This document shows positions 1 to 5,250 of a DNA stretch of 5,799 nucleotides, in pieces. The notes under the pieces are model-generated. The model ran no database searches, was not told where the DNA came from, and was given only the letters and a program-made list of their open reading frames with translations. This DNA comes from Acidimicrobiia bacterium. Its GTDB lineage: Bacteria; Actinomycetota; Acidimicrobiia; Acidimicrobiales; SZUA-35. Location: assembly GCA_029857855.1 (NCBI GenBank), contig JAOUGG010000203.1:1-5799 (forward strand). The letters are read 5' to 3'. The stretch's first letter is position 1; the number at the start of each line of letters is the position of its first letter. The translations under genes and the position numbers were made by a program.

Positions 1-471
1 CTCATGGATCGCCCGCCCCGCGAGATCGGACAGCGGATCATCGACGGGCCCATGCAGCGGGGTATCGGGCTCATCGGCCTGACGATGGCCATCGTCGCGC
101 TCGGCATGCTCGACCTCAAACTACCTGGTGGCCTGCTCGGCGGCCCGTACTGGGGCGACGGTGATCTCGTCACAGCCCGGACCGGGGCGTTCACCGTGCT
201 CGTCCTCGTTCAGCTCGTCAACACGTTGAACGCCCGCTCGGATGTCGACTCCATCCGGGGTCAGGTGCTGATCAACCGGGTACTTCTCGGCGCGGTGGCG
301 GTGTCGCTGGGCCTGCAGATCGCGGTCGTCTACGTGCCGTGGTTCCACGCACCGTTCGGGACCGCACCGCTCGGTCCGGTCGACTGGTTGGTGGCCTGCC
401 TTCTTGCCCTGTCGGTTCTGGTGGTGGGCGAACTCCGCAAACTGTTCCTGCGCCGTCGCCCGCCAACCTGA
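1..471 (+). CDS. P-type cation-transporting ATPase, C-terminal membrane domain (5' partial)
   Basis: This is the last 156 codons of a gene that begins left of the window; the frame is open from base 1 to the TGA at 469-471. The piece begins with an M-x-R-P-P-R stretch, usual just after the last catalytic-side helices in P2-type (Ca2+/Mg2+-type) ATPases. Four hydrophobic segments follow, near residues 21-38, 58-77, 96-117 and 129-147, and a basic tail (RKLFLRRR) ends it. The sequence around ARTGAFTVLVLVQLVNTLNA matches the family's conserved 'ART.aF' helix, and the YVPWF...FGTAPL...DWL segment is the typical last loop. The full protein would move a cation across the cytoplasmic membrane using ATP. 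The nucleotide-binding and phosphorylation domains are outside the window, so the ion cannot be named. It converges on the tandem usp; in M. tuberculosis the ATPase gene ctpF also neighbours a tandem usp. Confidence 0.9.
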   Translation, partial: LMDRPPREIGQRIIDGPMQRGIGLIGLTMAIVALGMLDLKLPGGLLGGPYWGDGDLVTARTGAFTVLVLVQLVNTLNARSDVDSIRGQVLINRVLLGAVAVSLGLQIAVVYVPWFHAPFGTAPLGPVDWLVACLLALSVLVVGELRKLFLRRRPPT

Positions 472-482
472 TCACCGGGACG

Positions 483-1364
483 TCACTCCACGAAGGGGAC
501 GACGACCGTGGGTGACAGCGGATGATGGAGCAGCGAAGTGGTCGTCGAGCCGAGGAGGAGATACGACACGCCGCGGTGGCCCCGGGCACCGATCACCAGG
601 AGATCGGCGGTCGACGCCAGGTCGCGCAGCACGATGCGTGGGTCGCCCTGGCTGACCTGGGCCTCGATCACCGGTCGGGCCTCGGCCGCCACGATCGTGT
701 CAGCCCCGACGGCGGCCAGCGCCTCCTCGACGGCCCGGTCGACCACGTCGGCGGTCTCCGCCTCCAGCTCGGGGTTGGGGAGGGGTGGTTCGCCGAAGAT
801 GTGGTCGGTCCAGCAACCGACGGCGATGATCCGACCGTCGGGATCGACGTGTCGGAGTGCCCAGATCAACGCCTCGACCGAGTTCGGCGAGCCGTCGACA
901 CCGACCACCGCCCGATTGATCGTCGGTTCGATGGCGGTCTCCTCGGTGATCACCACGACCGGCACCGACGCGTGTTTCACACAGTACGAGCCGATCGATC
1001 CGAAGAGAGTCTCGCTCACGGTGCTGCGACCGCGGCTGCCGACCACCAGCAGACCGGCGTCGGACGACGCGCGAACCAGGGCCGGTCCTGCGCTTCGGCA
1101 CACCACCCGGGCCCGGCCGATCAATTCGGGAAACTCCGCGATCGATTCCTTCAGCCGTTCCTCGGCGTCCTCCTTCACGATCCGGTCGATCTCGACGTAC
1201 ATTCCCGGCATCCCGAGCCCGTCGCCCAGTGGCTGCATCGTGTAGGCGAGCACCGGTGTGACCGGTCCGAGGACGTCGGTCTTGGCCATGGCCCAGGCCA
1301 ACGCCCGCTTCGCGTGTTCCGAACCGTCCACTCCGACGACGACATGGCGCTGTTGGTCCTGCAT
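483..1364 (-). CDS. Universal stress protein, two UspA domains in tandem
   Basis: The protein has 293 residues, the usual length for tandem actinobacterial Usp proteins. Domain 1 covers about residues 6-139 and domain 2 about 149-290. Each opens with VGVDGS, whose acidic residues are D13 and D157. Each closes with the ATP-binding pattern G-2x-G-9x-G-S: G109, G112, G122-S123 in domain 1 and G259, G262, G272-S273 in domain 2. Both domains therefore look able to bind nucleotide. It is a soluble cytoplasmic protein; such proteins are linked to survival under hypoxia, starvation or redox stress, though the direct activity is rarely known. The ATG start is supported by GGAG at 1373-1376, eight bases upstream. 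Its own candidate promoter, with a DosR-box-like element, lies at 1400-1442. It follows capA on the same strand and ends 11 bases from the convergent ATPase gene. Confidence 0.93.
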   Translation of the reverse strand: MQDQQRHVVVGVDGSEHAKRALAWAMAKTDVLGPVTPVLAYTMQPLGDGLGMPGMYVEIDRIVKEDAEERLKESIAEFPELIGRARVVCRSAGPALVRASSDAGLLVVGSRGRSTVSETLFGSIGSYCVKHASVPVVVITEETAIEPTINRAVVGVDGSPNSVEALIWALRHVDPDGRIIAVGCWTDHIFGEPPLPNPELEAETADVVDRAVEEALAAVGADTIVAAEARPVIEAQVSQGDPRIVLRDLASTADLLVIGARGHRGVSYLLLGSTTTSLLHHPLSPTVVVPFVE

Positions 1365-1399
1365 GGCTCACGCTCCAATCAAACGGGTGACTCACCTGG

Positions 1400-1442
1400 A
1401 TCATGGGCGCGCCCGCCTGCATTGGCCAGGGGCGATGGTCCT
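1400..1442 (-). promoter_or_regulatory. Candidate DosR-box-like operator and promoter of the tandem usp
   Basis: On the minus strand the 15-mer AGGACCATCGCCCCT (1442-1428) is followed, after exactly 22 bases, by the -10-like hexamer CATGAT (1405-1400). The predicted start is a G near 1393, giving a leader of about 28 bases that holds the GGAG ribosome site. The box is centred about 42 bases before that start, as expected of an activator overlapping the -35 position. The 15-mer differs at one base from the element before capA, with the same spacing. It resembles the mycobacterial DosR consensus (roughly GGGACTTTNGGCCCT). Naming DosR as the binding protein is inference. Confidence 0.5.
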
Positions 1443-1454
1443 GTTCCGATCGTG

Positions 1455-1490
1455 TGGCCGGTTCGTCGTTCCGGCAGGCCGCTCCGGCCA
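1455..1490 (-). terminator. Possible hairpin terminator after capA
   Basis: TGGCCGG at 1455-1461 and CCGGCCA at 1484-1490 form a perfect seven-base inverted repeat beginning five bases after the capA stop codon. An alternative tighter pairing within it is GCCGG (1457-1461) with CCGGC (1471-1475). No run of T follows on the minus strand, so this would be a U-less hairpin of the kind proposed in high-GC actinobacteria. It could separate capA transcription from the usp promoter just downstream. GC-rich DNA yields such repeats often, so support is weak. Confidence 0.3.
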
Positions 1491-1494
1491 TCGA

Positions 1495-2757
1495 TCACGA
1501 GCCCAGATCGAGTTCCGACCACCCACTTCCGCTCTCCAGCACGGTCGTCACCCGAGTCCAGCCGGCATCGAGCGCGGCCGCCAGTCTCGGATCGATCCCG
1601 GCCGGGCGGACCTGCGGATCGGAACGGTGGACGGTCAGGGTCACCGGATCGAGGTGGAGCGGGATGGCCCGCAGCTCGGTGGAGAAGGTGCCGTCGGCGG
1701 TCTCGTCGACGGTGACCTGCACCAGGAGTTCGTCCCGTCGGGCCGCCTGGGTCGAGGCCGACAGCAGGTTGCCCAACCCGTACACCAGCCACTCCCCGTT
1801 GATGCGGTCGATCGGCTGGACGGTGTGGGCATGGTGCCCGATCACGAGATCGATGTCGGGTGACGCCAACAGGCGGGGTCCGAGTTCCCGCTGTTGCCGA
1901 TTCGGCGTGTGCTGGTACTGCTCACCCCAGTGGAGCGACAGCACCACGTACTCGGCCCCCTCGCGGCGAGCTCGGTCCGCATCGTCCAGGATCTGTTCCT
2001 CGTCGATCCGGTTGGCCAGCCACGGCATGTCCGACGGCACCGAGAAGCCGTTGAACCCGTAGCTGTACGACAGATGGGCCACCTTCACCCCATCCGGTTC
2101 GATCCAGATGCCGTCGAACCGTTCCTCGGGATCTCGGGCGGAGCCCGTGTGGCCGAGCCCGGCATCATCGAGGACACCAAGCGTTTCGGCGACCCCGTCG
2201 GCGCCGTGATCGAGGACGTGGTTCGAGGCGGTGGAGCACGAGTCGTAGCCAACCCGCCTCATATCGTAGGCGAGGTCGCCCGGAGCCCGGAAGACTGGGT
2301 AGGGGTGGAGACGAGTGTTGTCGGCCGACAGGTTCACCTCGAGGTGGCAGACGGCCCAATCGACCTCGGCGATCAGGGGGGCGATGGGAGCCAGGAGGGA
2401 CTCGTAGTCGTACTCGCGGAACTCGTCGTCGGCCGCGTTCGCCGCAGCGGAGGCGTTGACCCGGTTGTGGAGGAGCAGATCGCCGGTGAAGGCCATGGTG
2501 AACGAACGTCGCTCCCGCGAGGTTGGAACCTCCGCCACGGTGGCGTTCTCCACGGTGGCGTTCTCGACGGTGGCGGTCTCGACGGTGGCGGTCTCGACGG
2601 TGGCGGTCTCGACGGTGGCGGTCTCCGCGGTGGCAGCCGCCGGCTCCAAAGGCCGCTCGACGCCGATCGCCCGGGTCGTCGACTCGGAGTTCACCGGAGC
2701 GCACGCGACGGCGAAGGCGAGGATCGTCGCCCCGATCAAGCCGGCGAGTTGTGACAT
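1495..2757 (-). CDS. CapA-family (PGA_cap) metallophosphatase-like lipoprotein
   Basis: The protein has 420 residues. A hydrophobic N-terminus (2-18) ends in AVAC, with Cys19 a likely lipidation site, so the protein is probably anchored outside the membrane. A low-complexity linker (about 20-85) contains six five-residue repeats (45-74). The CapA/PGA_cap domain runs from about 86 to 375. Its hallmarks are visible: TGDLLLH (D93), CHLE (137-140), STASNHVLDHG (175-185), LHWGEQYQ (275-282), IGHHAHTVQP (306-315) and YGLGNLL (326-332). This is the calcineurin-like metal-binding fold linked to poly-gamma-glutamate or capsule synthesis. Whether this protein makes any polymer is unknown; no capB, capC or capD gene is in view. 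Known CapA-like Rv0574c belongs to the DosR regulon. The ATG is the only good start: an in-frame TGA lies seven codons upstream. It lacks a usable Shine-Dalgarno and may be leaderless. The signal peptide oddly has no Lys or Arg before its hydrophobic core. Confidence 0.9.
   Translation of the reverse strand: MSQLAGLIGATILAFAVACAPVNSESTTRAIGVERPLEPAAATAETATVETATVETATVETATVENATVENATVAEVPTSRERRSFTMAFTGDLLLHNRVNASAAANAADDEFREYDYESLLAPIAPLIAEVDWAVCHLEVNLSADNTRLHPYPVFRAPGDLAYDMRRVGYDSCSTASNHVLDHGADGVAETLGVLDDAGLGHTGSARDPEERFDGIWIEPDGVKVAHLSYSYGFNGFSVPSDMPWLANRIDEEQILDDADRARREGAEYVVLSLHWGEQYQHTPNRQQRELGPRLLASPDIDLVIGHHAHTVQPIDRINGEWLVYGLGNLLSASTQAARRDELLVQVTVDETADGTFSTELRAIPLHLDPVTLTVHRSDPQVRPAGIDPRLAAALDAGWTRVTTVLESGSGWSELDLGS
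2536..2634 (-). repeat. Six 15-bp tandem repeats inside capA (ETATV/ENATV linker)
   Basis: Six consecutive 15-base units fill 2536-2625, with a partial unit to 2634. The four units at 2566-2625 are identical (plus strand GACGGTGGCGGTCTC). The two at 2536-2565 are identical to each other and differ from the rest at two positions (CACGGTGGCGTTCTC). Read on the minus strand they encode ETATV four times and then ENATV twice, residues 45-74 of the CapA protein, between the lipid anchor and the catalytic domain. The unit is a multiple of three, so copy number can change without a frameshift. The perfect identity suggests recent expansion by slippage. Confidence 0.95.
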
Positions 2758-2763
2758 GCCTTG

Positions 2764-2806
2764 AGCATGGATGGCTCAGGGTGTCGATGCAAGGGCCGAT
2801 GGTCCT
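2764..2806 (-). promoter_or_regulatory. Candidate DosR-box-like operator and leaderless promoter of capA
   Basis: On the minus strand AGGACCATCGGCCCT (2806-2792) is followed after 22 bases by CATGCT (2769-2764). That hexamer has the two most important -10 bases, A at position 2 and T at position 6, and lies exactly at -12 to -7 relative to the A of the capA ATG. The box would span -49 to -35, centred at -42. Transcription would then start on the ATG, giving a leaderless mRNA, common in actinobacteria. The box fits the mycobacterial DosR motif better than the copy before the tandem usp. The regulator itself is not in the window. Confidence 0.55.
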
Positions 2807-2844
2807 CCCCGATGCCCGAGTCCATCCTGCCGGCGAAGGCGGCC

Positions 2845-3294
2845 TCACTGATCCTTGTGGACGACCAGCACGGCACAGGGGGCGTGGTGCAACACGTTGG
2901 TCGACACGCTTCCGTGGAGCAGTCGCTTGGTTGCGCTCTCGCCTCGCGAGCCGACCACAATGAGATCGGCGTCGTAGTGCTCGGCAGCGTTCAGGATGGC
3001 GTCGGTCGGGTGGTCGTCGACTTCGTGATAGTCGGCTTCGACACCGGCCCGTTTCATGACCGACCGCGCGACGTCCATGGTCGCGTCGACCCGCATGGTC
3101 CCGTACAGGAGCGGCCGGAACTCCTCCGGGAGACTGTCGGCCATCGAGCGGAGCTGACCCGGTGGAATCGGTTGGAAGGCTCCGACGACGTGGACCTTCG
3201 CTTCGGGGTTGAGCCGGGCCAGTTCGGCGGCGGCCCGGAGGGCGTCTTCAGCGTCGGGTGATCCATCAGTGCCGACAACGATCGTGGAGAACAC
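2845..3294 (-). CDS. Universal stress protein, single UspA domain
   Basis: The protein has 149 residues, standard for a one-domain Usp. It begins with FSTIVVGTDGS (D10) and carries the complete ATP-binding pattern G115-2x-G118-9x-G128-S129, so it belongs to the nucleotide-binding class. It should be cytoplasmic, probably a dimer like its relatives, and act in stress survival. I chose the GTG at 3294 as start because AAAGGA (3308-3303) sits eight bases upstream and the family fold begins two residues later. The frame is open further upstream to 3366, but that would add 24 mostly Arg-rich residues with no family similarity and read through the promoter region. It lies 111 bases after the nucleotidyltransferase-like gene and 87 bases before capA. 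A weak box-like element precedes it. Confidence 0.92.
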   Translation of the reverse strand: MFSTIVVGTDGSPDAEDALRAAAELARLNPEAKVHVVGAFQPIPPGQLRSMADSLPEEFRPLLYGTMRVDATMDVARSVMKRAGVEADYHEVDDHPTDAILNAAEHYDADLIVVGSRGESATKRLLHGSVSTNVLHHAPCAVLVVHKDQ

Positions 3295-3302
3295 GGCTTC
3301 GT

Positions 3303-3308
3303 TCCTTT
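3303..3308 (-). promoter_or_regulatory. Shine-Dalgarno deciding the GTG start of the single-domain usp
   Basis: AAAGGA on the minus strand is eight bases before the GTG at 3294-3292. It supports that codon over the upstream in-frame starts. The inverted repeat ACGGT-AAC-ACCGT (3316-3328, plus strand) lies just upstream, within or at the edge of the predicted mRNA leader. Confidence 0.75.
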
Positions 3309-3329
3309 CGGTGGGACGGTAACACCGTG

Positions 3330-3372
3330 ATCGTGCCTCCGGCCGCCGTCGCCGACCAGAGGCCAACGACCC
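3330..3372 (-). promoter_or_regulatory. Weak DosR-box-like element and possible promoter of the single-domain usp
   Basis: GGGTCGTTGGCCTCT (3372-3358, minus strand) is followed after 22 bases by CACGAT (3335-3330), the same layout as the two better sites. It would place the start near 3323, giving a leader of about 28 bases, equal to that predicted for the tandem usp. It agrees with the capA box at only about 8 of 15 positions, though it keeps the outer GG, the inner C and T, and most of the final half-site. I would not have called it without the spacing match. Confidence 0.25.
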
Positions 3373-3405
3373 GATTATCGGGCGTCGGATCGATCCCTTC
3401 GGGTG

Positions 3406-4395
3406 TCAGGGTTCGTTGTGGATGATTCCGTCGACCCGATCCTCGACGTGCTTTCGCCAGAAGCCGACGATGGCGGCGTTGCCTTCGAAAGAGCCGAGGA
3501 CCCGCGACTTGAGGTGGCATGCGTCGACGATCAGGTGCTGTGTGGGCCTGCTTCGCCGCAACGCCATGAACCCGGGGTGTTCCCGGAGCGCGGCGAGCGG
3601 GTAGGGCGTGATCTCGAGCTGCGTGCCCAGATGTCGTGTCCGAGCCCCTCGGCGCGGCTCGCTCAGGGTGTGGAGAATTCGTGCCAGGTCGAACAGGTCG
3701 CGGCCCGGTCCATCGAGGATCCAGTCTCGAATCTCCGGGTATCGGGTGAGTATGTTCTCGGTCATCGTCTCGACCTTCGCGGCGTCCTTCGCCCGCAGGC
3801 CCGAGATCGATCGGGTCACGTAGTTGAGAATGGTCGCACCGGGATGGGAGGTGGGCACAGGGTGGCGATCGTCGAGCACCAGGTGAAAGGACTCCAGGAT
3901 CTCGTTGGTGATCGGGACCTGAAACGGGTACAGGGCCTTGAATCCATCGAACGCCGGCAGGCTCTCCTCACCGGTGGTGGTCGTCACATAGCGATCGGCG
4001 AGGAAGATCCTGACAGTGCTTCGCAACGGTCGATCGCGCTGGGCATCCAACTCGGCCACCGTCCTCAGCCCGAAGGCGCTGACCTTCAGCTCGCCGCCGA
4101 CCGACTCGTCACCGAGGAGCCGGACGGCCTCGACCTCCCTCGGGTCGGTGGAGAGAACGAGCGTGTCAAGGTCGCGCACCGACCCGTCGACCCTGAGCCT
4201 CGGGAGGTCACAGCTCGACGGCGCGCTGATCGTCCGTGATTCGAGGTCGATCACGGTGTCGGGGTTCAGCAGAGCGGCTGCGCCGTTGCCGCCGATGATC
4301 TGCACCGGCGGCAGGTTGGGCCGTCGGTCCAATGCCTGCAGGAACGTCTCCATGATGGGTCCGCAGGTCGACCGTTCCGTCATGGGAGCCGCCAC
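3406..4395 (-). CDS. Uncharacterised nucleotidyltransferase-like protein
   Basis: The protein has 329 residues; I do not recognise a named family. It has no signal peptide or membrane segment, so it is probably cytoplasmic. Residues 31-43 (VQIIGGNGAAALL) followed by RDLDTLVLSTD (74-84) resemble the start of a minimal nucleotidyltransferase fold: a Gly-Gly helix, then an h-D-x-D strand with D75 and D77 as candidate metal ligands. LRAKDAAKV (200-208) resembles the '[R]xKDxxD' helix seen in several such enzymes. The C-terminal half (210-329) is helical and basic with no motif I know. No substrate can be proposed. The GTG start is supported by TAGGAG seven bases upstream, better than the ATG codons at residues 5 and 15. 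It starts 17 bases after the DUF1918 stop, so the two are probably one operon. The enzyme assignment is inference from short motifs. Confidence 0.8.
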   Translation of the reverse strand: MAAPMTERSTCGPIMETFLQALDRRPNLPPVQIIGGNGAAALLNPDTVIDLESRTISAPSSCDLPRLRVDGSVRDLDTLVLSTDPREVEAVRLLGDESVGGELKVSAFGLRTVAELDAQRDRPLRSTVRIFLADRYVTTTTGEESLPAFDGFKALYPFQVPITNEILESFHLVLDDRHPVPTSHPGATILNYVTRSISGLRAKDAAKVETMTENILTRYPEIRDWILDGPGRDLFDLARILHTLSEPRRGARTRHLGTQLEITPYPLAALREHPGFMALRRSRPTQHLIVDACHLKSRVLGSFEGNAAIVGFWRKHVEDRVDGIIHNEP

Positions 4396-4402
4396 GTCGA
4401 GA

Positions 4403-4408
4403 CTCCTA
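4403..4408 (-). promoter_or_regulatory. Shine-Dalgarno deciding the GTG start of the nucleotidyltransferase-like gene
   Basis: TAGGAG on the minus strand lies seven bases before the GTG at 4395-4393 and within the 17-base gap after the DUF1918 stop. The in-frame ATG four codons later would be about 19 bases away, too far for this site. Confidence 0.7.
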
Positions 4409-4412
4409 CCCT

Positions 4413-4604
4413 TCAGTCGCGGGCCTGGTGGATCACCGCGTCACTGCCGGGGACGACGATGTGGGGGAGCGGGTCGTCGCTCCATTGGACTCGGTAGGGC
4501 GGGCTGCCCCTCGTTCCGAGCACCTCGACGATTCTGCCGATTCGGGCCGCCCGCCCCACCCGGCGACTGGCGACGACGAGGCTGTCCCCCTCTGATGCGT
4601 ACAT
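4413..4604 (-). CDS. DUF1918 domain protein
   Basis: This small protein of 63 residues is DUF1918 from end to end. It shows the family's opening MYASEGDSLVV, the central VGRAARIGRIVEVLG, then PPYRVQWSDD and the closing VVPGSDAVIH. The fold is a small SH3-like beta barrel expected in the cytoplasm; no biochemical activity is established. M. tuberculosis Rv0569, a DosR-regulon member, belongs to this family, which is the reason it matters here. A strong AGGAG (4615-4611) sits six bases before the ATG. It begins 68 bases after the YggT-like gene and is followed after 17 bases by the nucleotidyltransferase-like gene, so it probably leads that pair. I found no convincing DosR-like box in the 68-base gap. 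Confidence 0.93.
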   Translation of the reverse strand: MYASEGDSLVVASRRVGRAARIGRIVEVLGTRGSPPYRVQWSDDPLPHIVVPGSDAVIHQARD

Positions 4605-4672
4605 GGTGATCTCCTGATTTCTCGGGTCCGGTGGTGTGTCGTGACTTCCTGGAGTTGGTTTGGTGCGGTTCG

Positions 4673-5170
4673 TCAGCCGAGGTACTCGTCGGCTCCGGGT
4701 GTTGATCTCGAACGGTTCTCGGCCTCCACTGTTCTGCGGTGGTACCGGCGGATGTAGGCCGAGAGATAGACGACGAAGCCGTGGAGGCAGATCGCCATGA
4801 AGCCGTACATGGCGGCTGCGAAGAGGAGTGAAGCATCGAACACCGACCGGCCGTCGATCTCCTGAATCGGGTACATGCCGCGGAAGGGTTGCATCGCCCG
4901 CTCGGTGGTTCGGTACACCCAGTCGACGAACGAGGCTTCGGGGCTGGCGCCCGCCAGGTGGAGGAGGAAGCCGAGTGCGAGGATGGAGAAGGTCATGAGG
5001 ACCACGACGTTGACCACCGTGACGAGGATCTTCGCACCCCGGAGCAGCGTCTCGATCGTCTCGTCGGTCACGAGCTCGGGTTCGAGGAACTCGTCGTCCT
5101 CGCCCACGGGCAGCGGCCCCGTCGCCTGCCCTTGAGCGTCAGACTCGTCTCGATTCCTGATTGCGGTCAT
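4673..5170 (-). CDS. Two-helix membrane protein, YggT-like
   Basis: The protein has 165 residues. An acidic, hydrophilic N-terminus (1-40) is followed by one long hydrophobic segment (about 46-72), a loop, a second hydrophobic segment (about 112-138) and a charged, Arg-rich tail. The loop FVDWVYRTTERAMQPFRGMYP (81-101) and the following FDASLLFAAAMYGF resemble one YggT repeat, in which a short amphipathic stretch ending in 'P-F/I-R..P' precedes a membrane helix. YggT proteins are integral membrane proteins of poorly known role, sometimes tied to envelope or division functions. I chose the ATG at 5170 because AAAGGAG (5185-5179) lies eight bases upstream; the longer frame from a GTG at 5260 has no ribosome site and adds a repetitive Arg/Gln/Glu stretch. 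The ATG overlaps the stop of a 27-codon ORF (ATGA), suggesting coupling. Confidence 0.82.
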   Translation of the reverse strand: MTAIRNRDESDAQGQATGPLPVGEDDEFLEPELVTDETIETLLRGAKILVTVVNVVVLMTFSILALGFLLHLAGASPEASFVDWVYRTTERAMQPFRGMYPIQEIDGRSVFDASLLFAAAMYGFMAICLHGFVVYLSAYIRRYHRRTVEAENRSRSTPGADEYLG

Positions 5171-5250
5171 CGGTCCGGCTCCTTTCGGTCGTTGTTCGAC
5201 TCGTTGTTCGATTTGTCGTTCGATTTGTCGTTCGTTGGGTGGGCGGTCAT
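5167..5250 (-). CDS. Possible 27-residue coupling ORF between Gmad2 and YggT-like genes
   Basis: An ATG at 5250 shares one base with the TGA of the Gmad2 gene (TGATG), and its own TGA overlaps the ATG of the YggT-like gene (ATGA). It therefore exactly bridges the two genes in a third frame. The peptide is very hydrophilic and built on four-residue repeats (NDKS, NDKS, NNES, NNDR), ending in KEPDR; it has no membrane segment. It may serve only to carry ribosomes between its neighbours rather than make a working peptide. The start has no strong Shine-Dalgarno beyond GGGTG directly adjoining it. The repeats could equally be untranslated spacer, so this is a tentative call. Confidence 0.3.
   Translation of the reverse strand: MTAHPTNDKSNDKSNNESNNDRKEPDR
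5189..5236. repeat. Four imperfect 12-bp tandem repeats
   Basis: The units on the plus strand are TCGTTGTTCGAC (5189-5200), TCGTTGTTCGAT (5201-5212), TTGTCGTTCGAT (5213-5224) and TTGTCGTTCGTT (5225-5236). Neighbouring units differ at one to three positions. The stretch is visibly more T-rich on this strand than its surroundings. It lies in the 80-base gap between the Gmad2 and YggT-like genes and makes up most of the tentative 27-codon ORF. Confidence 0.85.

Noticed and set aside
358..380. GGGACC...GGTCC inverted repeat that looks like a DosR-type site
   Set aside because: It lies inside the ATPase coding sequence, its half-sites are nine bases apart, and no -10 element stands at the spacing seen at the other sites.
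472..482. Possible shared terminator between the convergent ATPase and usp genes
   Set aside because: The 11-base gap and its flanks show no stable inverted repeat or T-run that I could find.
700..1491. A 263-codon minus-strand frame overlapping the tandem usp
   Set aside because: It is Arg/Gly-rich in the wrong frame and overlaps the promoter region; the Usp frame carries both complete ATP-binding patterns.
522..1715. A 397-codon open frame on the plus strand opposite the tandem usp and the end of capA
   Set aside because: It is antisense to two clear protein families, is Arg/His/Gly/Asp-rich with no domain, and is the usual open shadow frame of GC-rich coding DNA.
1894..2754. A 286-codon plus-strand frame opposite capA, with Gly-rich repeats
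   Set aside because: The repeats are the complement of the ETATV units; the CapA motifs on the minus strand explain the conservation-like pattern.
3403..4239. A 278-codon plus-strand frame opposite the nucleotidyltransferase-like gene
   Set aside because: It has no recognisable domain and no ribosome site, whereas the minus-strand frame has a Shine-Dalgarno, operon spacing and plausible motifs.
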